The notes under the pieces were generated by a model, which made no database searches, was not told the DNA's origin, and was given only the letters and a program-made list of their open reading frames with translations. The translations under genes were made by a program, and so were the position numbers. DNA of 21,911 nt, taken from contig CAYJPT010000027.1 in the NCBI GenBank assembly GCA_964372165.1, forward strand, positions 1-21,911, in the 5' to 3' direction. This DNA comes from CAYJAD01 sp964372165 (GTDB lineage Bacteria; Desulfobacterota; Desulfovibrionia; Desulfovibrionales; Desulfovibrionaceae). This document shows positions 7,905 to 17,527 of this stretch, piece by piece (the stretch's first letter is position 1; each line of letters opens with the position of its first letter).

Positions 7905-8163
7905 TGTACCCTCAAATTAAAAGTTTCTTATAATAATTTTATGCAAGTATATTCAGAGATTATCTCATAATTGCCTTAAAGGTACGCCTTGCATAAAAGT
8001 CTTCGTGAATCATATTAAATCTTAGCATAATGAAGTGTTAGCAAAAAGTTAGAAGTCTATGTATCCAATATTTGCTCGACTCATTGTACGGGGTGTTATA
8101 TTGCATAATTGCCTGTTGTCTTGCAAGTGTAAATACAACATTGAATACTGTAGTGATTTAGTG
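7905..8163 (-). promoter_or_regulatory. Intergenic region upstream of the aldehyde dehydrogenase
   Basis: This gap of 259 nt has no gene. AAGTGTAAATA at 8125-8135 is identical to 17402-17412. CATAATTGCCT occurs twice as a direct repeat (7966-7976 and 8104-8114), and there is an 11-bp palindrome GAGATTATCTC (7956-7966). A TATAAG -10 candidate precedes the GAGGG ribosome site on the minus strand, but I see no good -35. No clear terminator for the phosphatase gene is visible. Confidence 0.4.
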
Positions 8164-9744
8164 TTAAATGATTTCATTGCTCTTTTGATCCCAAACAAAA
8201 TTCAATAAAGCAATATCATCATATTGAGTAGAATTTGCATTAAATAATGAAATTTCATTAATAATGTAATCATTAAATTCTTTTGGATTTAGTTTTTTTG
8301 CTTGCAATATAATGTCATGCAGTAATTTAGTGCCCAAGCGTTGTCCTTGTTGGTTTGTAGCTTCACTAAACCCGTCAGTATAAAGAAAAATGCGACTACC
8401 AGCTTTTAATTGATGTTCAATGTTTTTATATTGTATGTCTTCATAATTTCCAATGGCAACTTGTTTATGGCTAGGTAAATTTTCTAAACTGTCATGCTGC
8501 ATACAAATGGGTGACATATGGCCTGCGTTTGCAAAAACAAGTTTTCCACTTTTACAATTAAAAACACCTATGACAAGTGTAACAAACATATTGCTGGCAT
8601 TGTTTTCACAAAGATGGTTATTAATGTATTTCATAGCTTTAGCTGGATTATGTTTGATGTCATTCTGACGCATTAAAACACGAATTAGGGTTATGGTGAT
8701 ACCCATAAATAAAGCAGCAGGTACTCCTTTGTCAGAAACATCTCCTATGGCAAAGCAGAAGCAATCTTCATCAACCCAAAACACATCAAATAAATCTCCG
8801 CCAACTTCGCGTGCTGGTAAAACCAAACCATGAATAGGTGGAATATTGTCGTTATGTGCGCTAAGTGGCTTATCAAGAAAGCTTTTTGGCAAAATATTTT
8901 GCTGTATTGTTCTTGCAAGAAGTAATTCGCTTTCTGTTTTTTCTTTAGCAATGGTTAATCTTAGTGTTTCATTAACATTTTTTTGTAATGTATCTATCAT
9001 ATAATAAAAAGAATTTGCCAAAGTTCCAATTTCATCATGGCGATTTAATGGAAGATTTGGAAGATGTTGCCAAACTTTATCTGAAGTTATGTCGGCCGTT
9101 GGGAGTAATAATGCAGCTTGATTAAGATTTTGCAAAGGCTTTACAATGTTGCGACTAAGAATGATGGATAAAATTAGTCCAATAGCAATAATTAATATAA
9201 CAATGCCAAGTAATTTAATGTGCTGTGCCCATAATACATCGTCAAAATCTTTATGGAAAAAATATATGGATAAATAATATTTATTTGGTAGTAGCGTTTT
9301 AGTGATAAAAGTGGTGCGCCCTGTGTCGGTATCCACAGTATCTGCTTCTAAATCGCTGTTTGCTATGCCTTGTTTGCGCATAGAGAGGGTAATGTTTTGA
9401 TTAATTGTTGAGGGAGCAATAATATTGCCTTCTTGGTCAAGAATTAAAGCATAAAAATTACGTGTTAGGTGCGACACTGTATTGTCAACTATATCAAGCC
9501 AAAAGTCATGATGAGTGCCTTTATGTGGTAGATTCTTTCTTATATCTTGGTAGCTTTTATAATTTAGAGTTAACTCCGTTTGCATGTTTTGTGCTATAGT
9601 ATCAATGAATTCATGTATAGTGTATTCAGAATTTTTTGTAATCTCTCGTTCAAAAATGAGGGTAATAAATATTGCAACAAATAACATTAAGGCCACAGCT
9701 ATACTAAATATTTTTGTGGCTAAATTAAAGGCAGGTATACGCAT
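8164..9744 (-). CDS. Membrane-bound sensor PP2C/SpoIIE-type serine phosphatase (RsbU-like)
   Basis: This 526-residue protein is a signal-controlled phosphatase that should dephosphorylate an RsbV-type STAS protein. In order it has TM1 (about 11-31), a periplasmic sensor region (about 33-175), TM2 (about 177-197), a HAMP linker (about 197-255) and a PP2C domain (about 275-520). Metal-binding acids are visible in EVGGDLFD (Asp317), GDVSDKG (Asp335), YTDG (Asp457) and YDDIAL (Asp509, Asp510), so it should be active. It lies 55 nt after the NRPS on the same strand, probably cotranscribed. A matching STAS protein and kinase lie just beyond the NRPS, so the target is very likely encoded here. The sensor region is not recognised as a particular ligand-binding family, though it is of the size of a single Cache domain. 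The ribosome site is weak. Confidence 0.92.
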   Translation of the reverse strand: MRIPAFNLATKIFSIAVALMLFVAIFITLIFEREITKNSEYTIHEFIDTIAQNMQTELTLNYKSYQDIRKNLPHKGTHHDFWLDIVDNTVSHLTRNFYALILDQEGNIIAPSTINQNITLSMRKQGIANSDLEADTVDTDTGRTTFITKTLLPNKYYLSIYFFHKDFDDVLWAQHIKLLGIVILIIAIGLILSIILSRNIVKPLQNLNQAALLLPTADITSDKVWQHLPNLPLNRHDEIGTLANSFYYMIDTLQKNVNETLRLTIAKEKTESELLLARTIQQNILPKSFLDKPLSAHNDNIPPIHGLVLPAREVGGDLFDVFWVDEDCFCFAIGDVSDKGVPAALFMGITITLIRVLMRQNDIKHNPAKAMKYINNHLCENNASNMFVTLVIGVFNCKSGKLVFANAGHMSPICMQHDSLENLPSHKQVAIGNYEDIQYKNIEHQLKAGSRIFLYTDGFSEATNQQGQRLGTKLLHDIILQAKKLNPKEFNDYIINEISLFNANSTQYDDIALLNFVWDQKSNEII

Positions 9745-9799
9745 AAAGTCTGTGACCTATTGTGTTTAGTTGTTTGTAATGTAGTATAGGCTTATATGG

Positions 9800-12700
9800 T
9801 TAATCAAAAAAACCAAATTCATCTAATAATGCAAAAATTCTTGCCAAATAGTGCATGTCAGTAATTGGCCATAAAAAACCAAGTCTGTACAAAGCTGCTG
9901 TAGTAAAGGTATTGCTACTATCTATAAGGTGTTTTTTTGCTGAAGAATTATCTAAATAAGTGAGCAAACCTGCAATGCCTTCACTACGAGTATCGTCACT
10001 TAGGGCCAACATCAATTCTTCTTGAAAGCTTTGGTCCGAAACAATATCTATTTTGAATCCATGCATGTTCATAGCTTGAATAACATCAGCCATATATATA
10101 ATATGATTATTATAAGGGTGAAATATAGTGAATTTTTTATCAGTGCAAGATAGTTCAATTATAGCATCTGCGCATGCATCAATGGGTGAAAATTCAGCAG
10201 CTTCTGCCATGAGGCTTATGGGATATTTTCCAAGTATTTTATAGCCTTTTAATTGTCGCATAAAGCCATTTGTTTTACTGTTAATTTGAAATTCACCATC
10301 ATGAGTGCGTGACATAAGATTGCCAACACGCATTATCTTTCCATCAAGCCCATCTTCTATAGCTGCAAGTATAGCTTTTTCTGCATCAAATTTTGATTTT
10401 ATATAAGCATTTTCCAAAGACTGCCCGATAAAAAGCTCATTTTCATGCAATTTTTTATATATGGGTGGATGATTGTCAATACCTTCACCGGCAACACTTA
10501 CTGTAGAAATATGAATTAATTTTTTGTTGTTTTCTTGGCATAGCTCAATAAGATTTTTAACGCCCTGCACATTGGTTTTTTCCAGTGAATCATCATGTAC
10601 AAAGTGTTTTACAATAGCTGCACAATTTATAATTGTATCAAAGTTAACATTTTTAAGCTGACTTATGGCCTGTAAATCAGTAATGTCACCCTCAATACAT
10701 ACAACGCGCTTAGCTGTAATATCTTCCATAGCGCTGTCAAAATAGTATACCAATAATGAAGCTAGTCTTTTTTCAAGTGTTGGGGATTTGCCTTTACGCA
10801 TGAAACAATAAATTGTTCCTGACTGTTTGGTTAGGTAACTATGCAAAATATGAATGCCCAAAAATCCTGTCACACCGGTAAGCAAAACATTTCCTAGTTC
10901 ATTTTTTCCTATATTATCAATGTTGTGCATGCAATTGTATGACATGGAGTTTTCATTAATGTCATTTGTATGCGTGGTGTGTGTAGCTACTTCTGTATGT
11001 TTTTGTTTGCAAATTATAGCAAGCTGCTTTGGAGTTGGGTTTTTAAAAATATCTGCATACACTACAGGATAATTTTTGCCCATAGCCATAACAGCGATTT
11101 TAGAGGCACTTAATGATGTGCCACCAAGCTCAAAGAAATTGTCATCAATGCCTACTTGTGAAAGGTTTAAGATTTGTGCAAAAAAATCACAAAAATCTTT
11201 TTCTATATTATTTTGGGGTGCTGCATAGGTTTTTTGTTGTATGGTATATTGTGTTTCCGGTAGCTTTGTTTTGTCAATTTTACCATGTGTTGTAAGTGGG
11301 AAACTGTCTAATTGCTTAAAAACACTAGGTATCATATATTGCACTAAATGTGTTTCAAGGTGCTTAATAAGCTTTGAGGTGTCAATGCTATTTTCTGCTG
11401 TAAAATATGCTGCAAGGTATTGCCCCGCTGGTGAGTCTTTGACCAAAATAAATGAGCTTTTGATGCCTTTAAAATCATTAATGGCAGCTTCGATTTCACT
11501 TAACTCTACACGTAAACCACGTAATTTGACTTGATTATCACGCCGTCCTCGGTATTCAATGTTCCCATTTGGCAAAAGGCGTGCAAAGTCACCACTTTTA
11601 TAAGCAGGATAATCCCAAAAGCGTATGAAGACTTCTTCTGTTAATTGTGGGCGATTACAATACCCTTTGCCAACACCTTGACCCATAATCAGCATTTCAC
11701 CAACAGCACCAATGGGTAGGGCATGATTATTGTCATCTATCATAACTACTTTTACATTAGCGTTAGGTGTGCCTATGCTAATACCTTGTGTCCCTTGGAC
11801 AACTCCCATAGTACAACTTATGGTGGCCTCAGTTGGGCCATAGCCATTCATAATATATAAGTCAGGATTAAGTTCTTGCAGCTTAGTAAATAAGGCAGGA
11901 GGAAAGGCCTCTGCGCCAAAGTCGATGGATTTTAAACGTTTTATGATATCGTGCGCTTGTTCTATGTCTAAAAGATTTAACAAGAAAGACGGCGTGCAGC
12001 TCATAACGTCAACATGATTTTTGCTACAAAGCTCACATAATGCTAGTGGATTATGTATTTCGTCTAAAGTTGCCATGCAAATAGCCATGCCATGAGCAAG
12101 AGGAATAAATTCCTCCATAATGGATACGTCAAAGGTAATGGCTGCAAGGGCAAGTGATACTTTTCCAAATTGAGTATAACCTAAAATTTCATGATTTTTG
12201 GGGTTTTCATCAATAAAATTAATTAAATTTTGCTGAGTGAGCATAACGCCCTTGGGTGTTCCTGTTGAACCTGAAGTATAAATGCAATAGGCTAATGCTT
12301 GTGCTGGCACATCAATATCGAGGTTATGGTCTTCAAAGTGCTCAATTTGCTCAATAAAGCAAAACTCAATGCCTAAACTATCAAAAAAAGTTTGCCGCTT
12401 AGCATATATATCTTTTGTGGTTATGAGCACCTTAGCTGCAGAATCTTTCATAATAAAATTAATGCGTTCATCAGGGTAGGTTGGGTCTATGGATAAAAAT
12501 GCTGCTCCTGATTTTAAGATACCTTGTCTTGCCACATATACATTGGCACTTCTTTCAAGAATCAGGGCTACCATTTCGTTTACACCTACGTTCTTTTCAA
12601 GCAATGCACGCCCCATTTGATTAGCTTTAGCATTAAGTTCTGCATAATTAAGAACAACTTTATCTGCAATGACAGCTGTTGCATGTGGAGTTTTTTGTGC

Positions 12701-15700
12701 ACTATCTTGCAATAATCTGTAAGCCGGGCGGTATATGGTTGCCCAATAGGTATTGTGTAAGCTTTGTAAATTATGTGTATCATCTTGGCTTAACAAGGAA
12801 ATTTCACTAAGTACATTATTTGTAAGAAAGCTAATAATGCATGCTTCATAGGCATTTAAAAAACTTTGTATAAATTCATCAGAATACAAGGCATTATCGT
12901 ATTCCAGTGATATATTAATATATTGATTGTTTTTGAAAACGTCTATGTTAATGGGGCTTTTGGTTGCATTTATAGGTACTTCTTCATGTTCTATTTTTTC
13001 GCCACAAAAAGTCATATTCTGTAGCATATCACCTTGGTAGCCAAATAGTATATCATCATTAAGATTATAAGTGCTACACGCCTCTGCAAAAGAAAAAATA
13101 TCATGTTGTCTTAGGCCTTGTAGACTTTCTTCAACTTCTTTCACAAAATCACTTATGCACATATTAGATTTAATTTGGCAAAATAGCGGAAGTGTTTTTA
13201 CAAGCATACCAAAAGTTGCAAATGCTCTTGGATTATTGCGCCCATTATAAATTACACTAAATACCACCTCGTCATGAGCAGAAAATTTAGCAAGCAACAT
13301 AGCAAAAGCTGCAGTAAAAAAAGCATTTTCACTTAAGCTATGTTTTTGACAATATGTGCTAATATCAGGAGCAATTTGTGGTATTATTTTATGGGATTTC
13401 TGTGGTGAAGACTCTTTATCAAATACGTCTGAATCTGGTAAAGAGTTAACATTTACACCATTAAAAATACTGTCATAATATTGTTTGGCTTCGGTATAAT
13501 TTGTAGTTTTGCGTTCTTTTTGTTCGGTAATGGCCACGTCAAACATGGTAAAGTCTTCATGTACAAGCGTTGCCTGTGTATAAGCTTTGTTAATATCAGA
13601 TATAAAAAGTGTTACTGATTCACCATCAGCAATAATATGATGAAATTCTAAAAATAAATAAATTTGCTGGTCTTTTGTCAATAAACGCAAGTTAAATAAA
13701 GCAGAATCATCAAATGCAAAAACAGTAGCTTTTGGCATTTGTTCACTTTGCCAAGTTTCTTCATGTATTTCATATACAAAGTTTGGCCTTGGGTACATGT
13801 GCGGATCGCCATTTTCATCAGCCTTAATTGCGCAAAGTATGCTGGTATGTGCTGCAACGGTCTTATGTATAGCGTCTTTTAACTTATTTTTATCAATGCT
13901 TTGTGGCAATTTAATTAAGATGGGAATGGCATAAGCAGAAATATCATTAAGTGATGCCAAATATATGCCTAGCTGAGTTTGGCTAAGAGGAATTTTGTCT
14001 AGTGTTTGACTCTCTTCACTTTGAGTTGAGGACGCTGACTGTATTAAATGTTGCACAATATCATTTTCAAGGCTTAATATGGTAGCATCCTTTAATAAGT
14101 TTTTGACATCGGGGCTATAACCATAATTTTTGTGTAATATGGTAGCAAGCTTTATGGCAGCAATGGATGAAAGACCTGCTAAGCGTAGGTTTGTGTTTAT
14201 GCTTAGGGGTTGGCCTAAAATATCTTGTGTTATTTTAAGTAAATCATCTTCTAGCTTAGTGGTTTCCCTGTGGTAATTGCCACCTTCCTCATCTATTGTT
14301 TGAGAGATTTCTGGCAGTTTTTTCTTATCAACCTTTTGATTGGGGGTTAAAGGTATGGCATCAAGTTGCATTGTTGCACTAGGAACCATATAGGGTGGTT
14401 TTGTACTTAATATAAAGTCATGCAATTTTTGTATATCAATTGGTGATTGCGCAACAATATAAGCATGAAGCATCTTGCCGCCACTTGGTGCATCTTTTGC
14501 GATAACAACAGCGGAAGTAATGTCTGGATATTCAGAAATAATACCCTCAACTTCTGTAAGCTCAATGCGAAAACCTCGAATTTTCACTTGCATATCACGG
14601 CGGCCAATAAATTCAATATTGCCATCCACACGCATACGCACTATATCTCCGGTGTGATATAGTCTTGAATGTTCAGGGTCATTACAAAAATCATTCTTAG
14701 TAAATACTTTATTTGTTTCCTCGTCTCTACCTAAATAACCTTGAGATACTTGAGGACCAGATATACAAAGCTCACCAATGGCATTTACGGGCAACAGTCT
14801 TTTTTGAGCATCAATTACATAAAGTTTGATATTATTCAGAGCTGTTCCGATGGGGACAGGGTCATATAATTTATCAACGGTAAAACTTGTTGCATAAACA
14901 GTGCACTCTGTAGGGCCATAAATATTACAAAAACTGATATTTTCTTCTATGTTTATAGGTGGTAATGCTTCACCGCCTGTTCCAAGCCAAACCATGCTCG
15001 GTATTTTTGATAAATGCGCTGTAAACTGTCTACCCACTTGAGTGGTCATAAAGCTATGCGTCATTGAATTATCAGCATAATATTGAGCAAGTGCTTCAAG
15101 ATTTAAGCGTATATCTTCAGCTATAATATGTAATGTGCCACCAAGGCACAATACAGGATACATATCCATAAAATTTGCATCAAAGCCAAAACTGGCAAAT
15201 GCTGCTGATACACTATTTTCATCCATATTTGTCACATCTGTGTGCATGGCAACAAAAGCGCGCAAATTGGCATGGTTTAACATGCAACCCTTGGGAATAC
15301 CTGTTGAGCCTGAAGTATAAAGCAATGCAAATAAATCTGTAGGCTTTGGAGCACTAAGGGAAGGTTTTATGTTGGGTAAATTGCTTATGTCAGCAGTGTT
15401 TAGTATTTCCTTGTTATAAGTCGGTACTAGGTGTAAAAGGTTGGCATCGGCTATTAGTAAGCGTGTATTTGCATCTTGCATCATAAATTGCAATCTATCC
15501 ATAGGATAGGTTGGATCAAGAGGCTGATATGCAACAGCGGCCTTAAGTGCCCCAAGGGCGGCAATGGCCATAAATTCACTACGCTCAAGTAAAATGGATA
15601 CAATATCACCTTTTTTGATACCTCTATCTGTAATATATTGAGCAATATTGTCAGAGAGTTGATCAAGTTCTTTGTAACTTATATGCTTATTTTTATAGAT

Positions 15701-17155
15701 AACTGCTGTTTTATCGGCATACTTTTTTGCTTGCTCTTTAAACATGTCCACAATGGTTATGCTTGCATCATATTTTTTGGTAGTATTGTTAAGTTTATCT
15801 AGCAATATTAAATCACTATTGTCGGTCAAAGCTATGCTTTGTAAAGTATTTGAGGTTAAAAAACCTTCTAAAATAAGCATGTATAATTTTGCAAAGCTTT
15901 CTATGCTGCTTTGTTCATAGAGGTCACTGCGGTATCTTATTTGTATTTCATAGGAATCTTCTGTAGATATAATAATAATGCCAAGGTTGCATTGGGCTTG
16001 ATTAGATTCTATAAAGTCAATTGGAATAAAATTTCCATTATGATGTATACCGTTAAATAATTCGCCCTGATAAGAAAAAATAATGTCTGTATTAAGGCAA
16101 TGCTGCTCAAGGATGTTTTGCAAAGGATAATGAGCATGTTTTATAGTTTCGTAAAAATTGCTTTGAACGTCCTTTAATACTTTTTGTATGTCATTGGCTT
16201 CAGAAAAATTAATATATACAGGAAGTGTTTGAGCTAACATAGAAACGCAATTTAAAAGGTTTTTATGATATCTACCGTGATTTAATGCACAAAAAAGACT
16301 TTCTTGTTGGCCGGTGCTCTTGGCTAGAGCGTAACCAAAGGCTGCCATAAAAAATGTACTTTCGCTAATATGATTTTCTTTAATAAAATCTTGAATTTTT
16401 TGGTGATTGTCTGCTTTACTAAGTTTTATTTTATGTAGTTTGCTAGGAAAAGTGTTTTGATTTTCTTCTGGTTTTAGGTCGTATATCAAGTTTGAATCGA
16501 CTTCTATGTCACTAAAAAAATTTGTAAAATATGTTTGGCATCTTTCATATACAGGGCTATTTTTAATCTTTTGATTAATGCTGTGTATATTGAAAGGATT
16601 TATAGTTTCGCCAGCTATTGCTTTATTATCTAACAAAGCAGATATTTCTTTGCAAATGATGGCAAAAGAAGTTCCATCAAATACTATATGGTGAAAGTCA
16701 AAAAGGCAGTGTATATTATGTTTTGTTTCTAACAGCTCAGCTCTACAAAGAGGCGATATCGCAAAGTCAAAATTACGAATAAAATTTTGTTTGTTATCTT
16801 CAACTTCACTATCATAACATGGTCTTACTGCGCATACGTCAGTTAGTTTATCTTGCACTAAATATACATCATCTTGCCTATGTTCAATGTGCGAAAATAA
16901 TATGGGGTGATTTTTTAAGGCACTATTTATGGCGTTTTTAAGTAGCTCTACATTATCGCTATGTTGCTTTGAAATTTTAAAATGTAAAGCCATATTATAT
17001 TTAACACTTTTAGCGTGTTGCATGCAGGCAAAGTATATAATTTTTTGATTGTCTGTTAGTATAGATGTTTGCTGTTTGTCATGTAAGTTATCAAAAAAAT
17101 TACCAAAATCATGCTTTAGATTGCTACCTGTGAGATTTTTAGTAGATGTGCTCAT
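9800..17155 (-). CDS. Two-module non-ribosomal peptide synthetase with terminal reductase (C-A-T-C-A-T-R)
   Basis: At 2451 residues this is a complete assembly line. C1 spans about 35-450 (HHIVFDG 155-161). A1 is about 465-950 (YTSGSTGIPKG from 613; Lys941). T1 is about 965-1035 (GLSSI, pantetheine Ser997). C2 is about 1053-1455 (HHIIADG 1172-1178). A2 is about 1478-1970 (YTSGSTGTPKG from 1626; Lys1959). T2 is about 1980-2050 (GGTSL, Ser2014). The reductase is about 2085-2451 (GVTGFLG 2094-2100; Thr2218, Tyr2251, Lys2255). The chain should leave as an aldehyde by NAD(P)H reduction. The leading C domain implies that an acyl or other group is joined to the first amino acid. Hand-aligned specificity residues are D-A-M-T-L-T-I-V-Y-K (A1) and D-V-M-S-I-F-G-I-S-K (A2); I do not recognise a substrate from either. 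NRPSs of related C-A-T-C-A-T-R layout from gut bacteria make dipeptide aldehydes and pyrazinones. No epimerase, thioesterase or phosphopantetheinyl transferase is in view. An AAGG ribosome site precedes the ATG. Confidence 0.95.
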   Translation of the reverse strand: MSTSTKNLTGSNLKHDFGNFFDNLHDKQQTSILTDNQKIIYFACMQHAKSVKYNMALHFKISKQHSDNVELLKNAINSALKNHPILFSHIEHRQDDVYLVQDKLTDVCAVRPCYDSEVEDNKQNFIRNFDFAISPLCRAELLETKHNIHCLFDFHHIVFDGTSFAIICKEISALLDNKAIAGETINPFNIHSINQKIKNSPVYERCQTYFTNFFSDIEVDSNLIYDLKPEENQNTFPSKLHKIKLSKADNHQKIQDFIKENHISESTFFMAAFGYALAKSTGQQESLFCALNHGRYHKNLLNCVSMLAQTLPVYINFSEANDIQKVLKDVQSNFYETIKHAHYPLQNILEQHCLNTDIIFSYQGELFNGIHHNGNFIPIDFIESNQAQCNLGIIIISTEDSYEIQIRYRSDLYEQSSIESFAKLYMLILEGFLTSNTLQSIALTDNSDLILLDKLNNTTKKYDASITIVDMFKEQAKKYADKTAVIYKNKHISYKELDQLSDNIAQYITDRGIKKGDIVSILLERSEFMAIAALGALKAAVAYQPLDPTYPMDRLQFMMQDANTRLLIADANLLHLVPTYNKEILNTADISNLPNIKPSLSAPKPTDLFALLYTSGSTGIPKGCMLNHANLRAFVAMHTDVTNMDENSVSAAFASFGFDANFMDMYPVLCLGGTLHIIAEDIRLNLEALAQYYADNSMTHSFMTTQVGRQFTAHLSKIPSMVWLGTGGEALPPINIEENISFCNIYGPTECTVYATSFTVDKLYDPVPIGTALNNIKLYVIDAQKRLLPVNAIGELCISGPQVSQGYLGRDEETNKVFTKNDFCNDPEHSRLYHTGDIVRMRVDGNIEFIGRRDMQVKIRGFRIELTEVEGIISEYPDITSAVVIAKDAPSGGKMLHAYIVAQSPIDIQKLHDFILSTKPPYMVPSATMQLDAIPLTPNQKVDKKKLPEISQTIDEEGGNYHRETTKLEDDLLKITQDILGQPLSINTNLRLAGLSSIAAIKLATILHKNYGYSPDVKNLLKDATILSLENDIVQHLIQSASSTQSEESQTLDKIPLSQTQLGIYLASLNDISAYAIPILIKLPQSIDKNKLKDAIHKTVAAHTSILCAIKADENGDPHMYPRPNFVYEIHEETWQSEQMPKATVFAFDDSALFNLRLLTKDQQIYLFLEFHHIIADGESVTLFISDINKAYTQATLVHEDFTMFDVAITEQKERKTTNYTEAKQYYDSIFNGVNVNSLPDSDVFDKESSPQKSHKIIPQIAPDISTYCQKHSLSENAFFTAAFAMLLAKFSAHDEVVFSVIYNGRNNPRAFATFGMLVKTLPLFCQIKSNMCISDFVKEVEESLQGLRQHDIFSFAEACSTYNLNDDILFGYQGDMLQNMTFCGEKIEHEEVPINATKSPINIDVFKNNQYINISLEYDNALYSDEFIQSFLNAYEACIISFLTNNVLSEISLLSQDDTHNLQSLHNTYWATIYRPAYRLLQDSAQKTPHATAVIADKVVLNYAELNAKANQMGRALLEKNVGVNEMVALILERSANVYVARQGILKSGAAFLSIDPTYPDERINFIMKDSAAKVLITTKDIYAKRQTFFDSLGIEFCFIEQIEHFEDHNLDIDVPAQALAYCIYTSGSTGTPKGVMLTQQNLINFIDENPKNHEILGYTQFGKVSLALAAITFDVSIMEEFIPLAHGMAICMATLDEIHNPLALCELCSKNHVDVMSCTPSFLLNLLDIEQAHDIIKRLKSIDFGAEAFPPALFTKLQELNPDLYIMNGYGPTEATISCTMGVVQGTQGISIGTPNANVKVVMIDDNNHALPIGAVGEMLIMGQGVGKGYCNRPQLTEEVFIRFWDYPAYKSGDFARLLPNGNIEYRGRRDNQVKLRGLRVELSEIEAAINDFKGIKSSFILVKDSPAGQYLAAYFTAENSIDTSKLIKHLETHLVQYMIPSVFKQLDSFPLTTHGKIDKTKLPETQYTIQQKTYAAPQNNIEKDFCDFFAQILNLSQVGIDDNFFELGGTSLSASKIAVMAMGKNYPVVYADIFKNPTPKQLAIICKQKHTEVATHTTHTNDINENSMSYNCMHNIDNIGKNELGNVLLTGVTGFLGIHILHSYLTKQSGTIYCFMRKGKSPTLEKRLASLLVYYFDSAMEDITAKRVVCIEGDITDLQAISQLKNVNFDTIINCAAIVKHFVHDDSLEKTNVQGVKNLIELCQENNKKLIHISTVSVAGEGIDNHPPIYKKLHENELFIGQSLENAYIKSKFDAEKAILAAIEDGLDGKIMRVGNLMSRTHDGEFQINSKTNGFMRQLKGYKILGKYPISLMAEAAEFSPIDACADAIIELSCTDKKFTIFHPYNNHIIYMADVIQAMNMHGFKIDIVSDQSFQEELMLALSDDTRSEGIAGLLTYLDNSSAKKHLIDSSNTFTTAALYRLGFLWPITDMHYLARIFALLDEFGFFD

Positions 17156-17199
17156 AACAAAACCTTTTCATATTAAAATTTACAAAATTATGCACGTGC

Positions 17200-17229
17200 C
17201 TTATAATTTTTTTGCGTGTCACAGATCAA
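17200..17229 (-). promoter_or_regulatory. Candidate promoter of the NRPS gene
   Basis: On the minus strand TTGATC (17224-17229) and TATAAG (17200-17205) are 18 nt apart, leaving a leader of about 38 nt before the NRPS ATG. The 8-bp palindrome GCACGTGC (17192-17199) sits at the expected start point. Matches are four and five of six to the sigma-70 consensus, so this is plausible rather than firm. Confidence 0.4.
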
Positions 17230-17330
17230 ATGATGAATATGTTTTGCGCATATAGAGCTTGTTGCTCATTAGCTTATGAAATTTAAATAATACATGGAAA
17301 TATTTTTGGAGATATTAGCTAGGTTATACG

Positions 17331-17410
17331 AAAGTGTTTACACTTTTTATAAAAACTATGGCTTAAAATGAATCACATTTTGATTTAAAGGCAATGCTCA
17401 AAAGTGTAAA
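17331..17410. promoter_or_regulatory. Inverted TTTACACTTTT motifs in the divergent NRPS/rsbV control region
   Basis: AAAGTGTTTACACTTT (17331-17346) is a perfect palindrome with 7-base arms. Its right part TTTACACTTTT (17337-17347) recurs as an exact 11-base inverted copy at 17400-17410. The second copy is centred about 65 nt before the expected start of the rsbV-like transcript, a usual activator position. The rest of 17156-17527 is AT-rich and shows only the two promoters. The regulator is unknown. Confidence 0.5.
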
Positions 17411-17435
17411 TATAGTTTCTAACAACGTATAATGC

Positions 17436-17463
17436 TTGACAAGATAGCTCCTAAGTGTATTAT
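17436..17463 (+). promoter_or_regulatory. Sigma-70-type promoter of the rsbV-rsbW-like operon
   Basis: TTGACA (17436-17441, perfect) and TATTAT (17458-17463, five of six) are separated by 16 nt. The start point would be near 17470, about 58 nt before the chosen ATG at 17528. This places the open ATG at 17432 upstream of transcription and argues against it as the start. Confidence 0.6.
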
Positions 17464-17527
17464 TGAAAATAGCATATATTTTGAATTGAAGCAACTTATT
17501 AAAGCCTACCTTATGAATGAGAAAATT

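Noticed and set aside
10880..11010. Thr/His/Asn-rich stretch between T2 and the reductase domain as a possible insertion or frameshift
   Set aside because: It is an ordinary interdomain linker in frame, and both flanking domains are complete.
9800..17155. Assigning amino acids to the two A domains
   Set aside because: The residues read by hand do not match a code I can recall with confidence, and hand alignment of these positions can slip by one.
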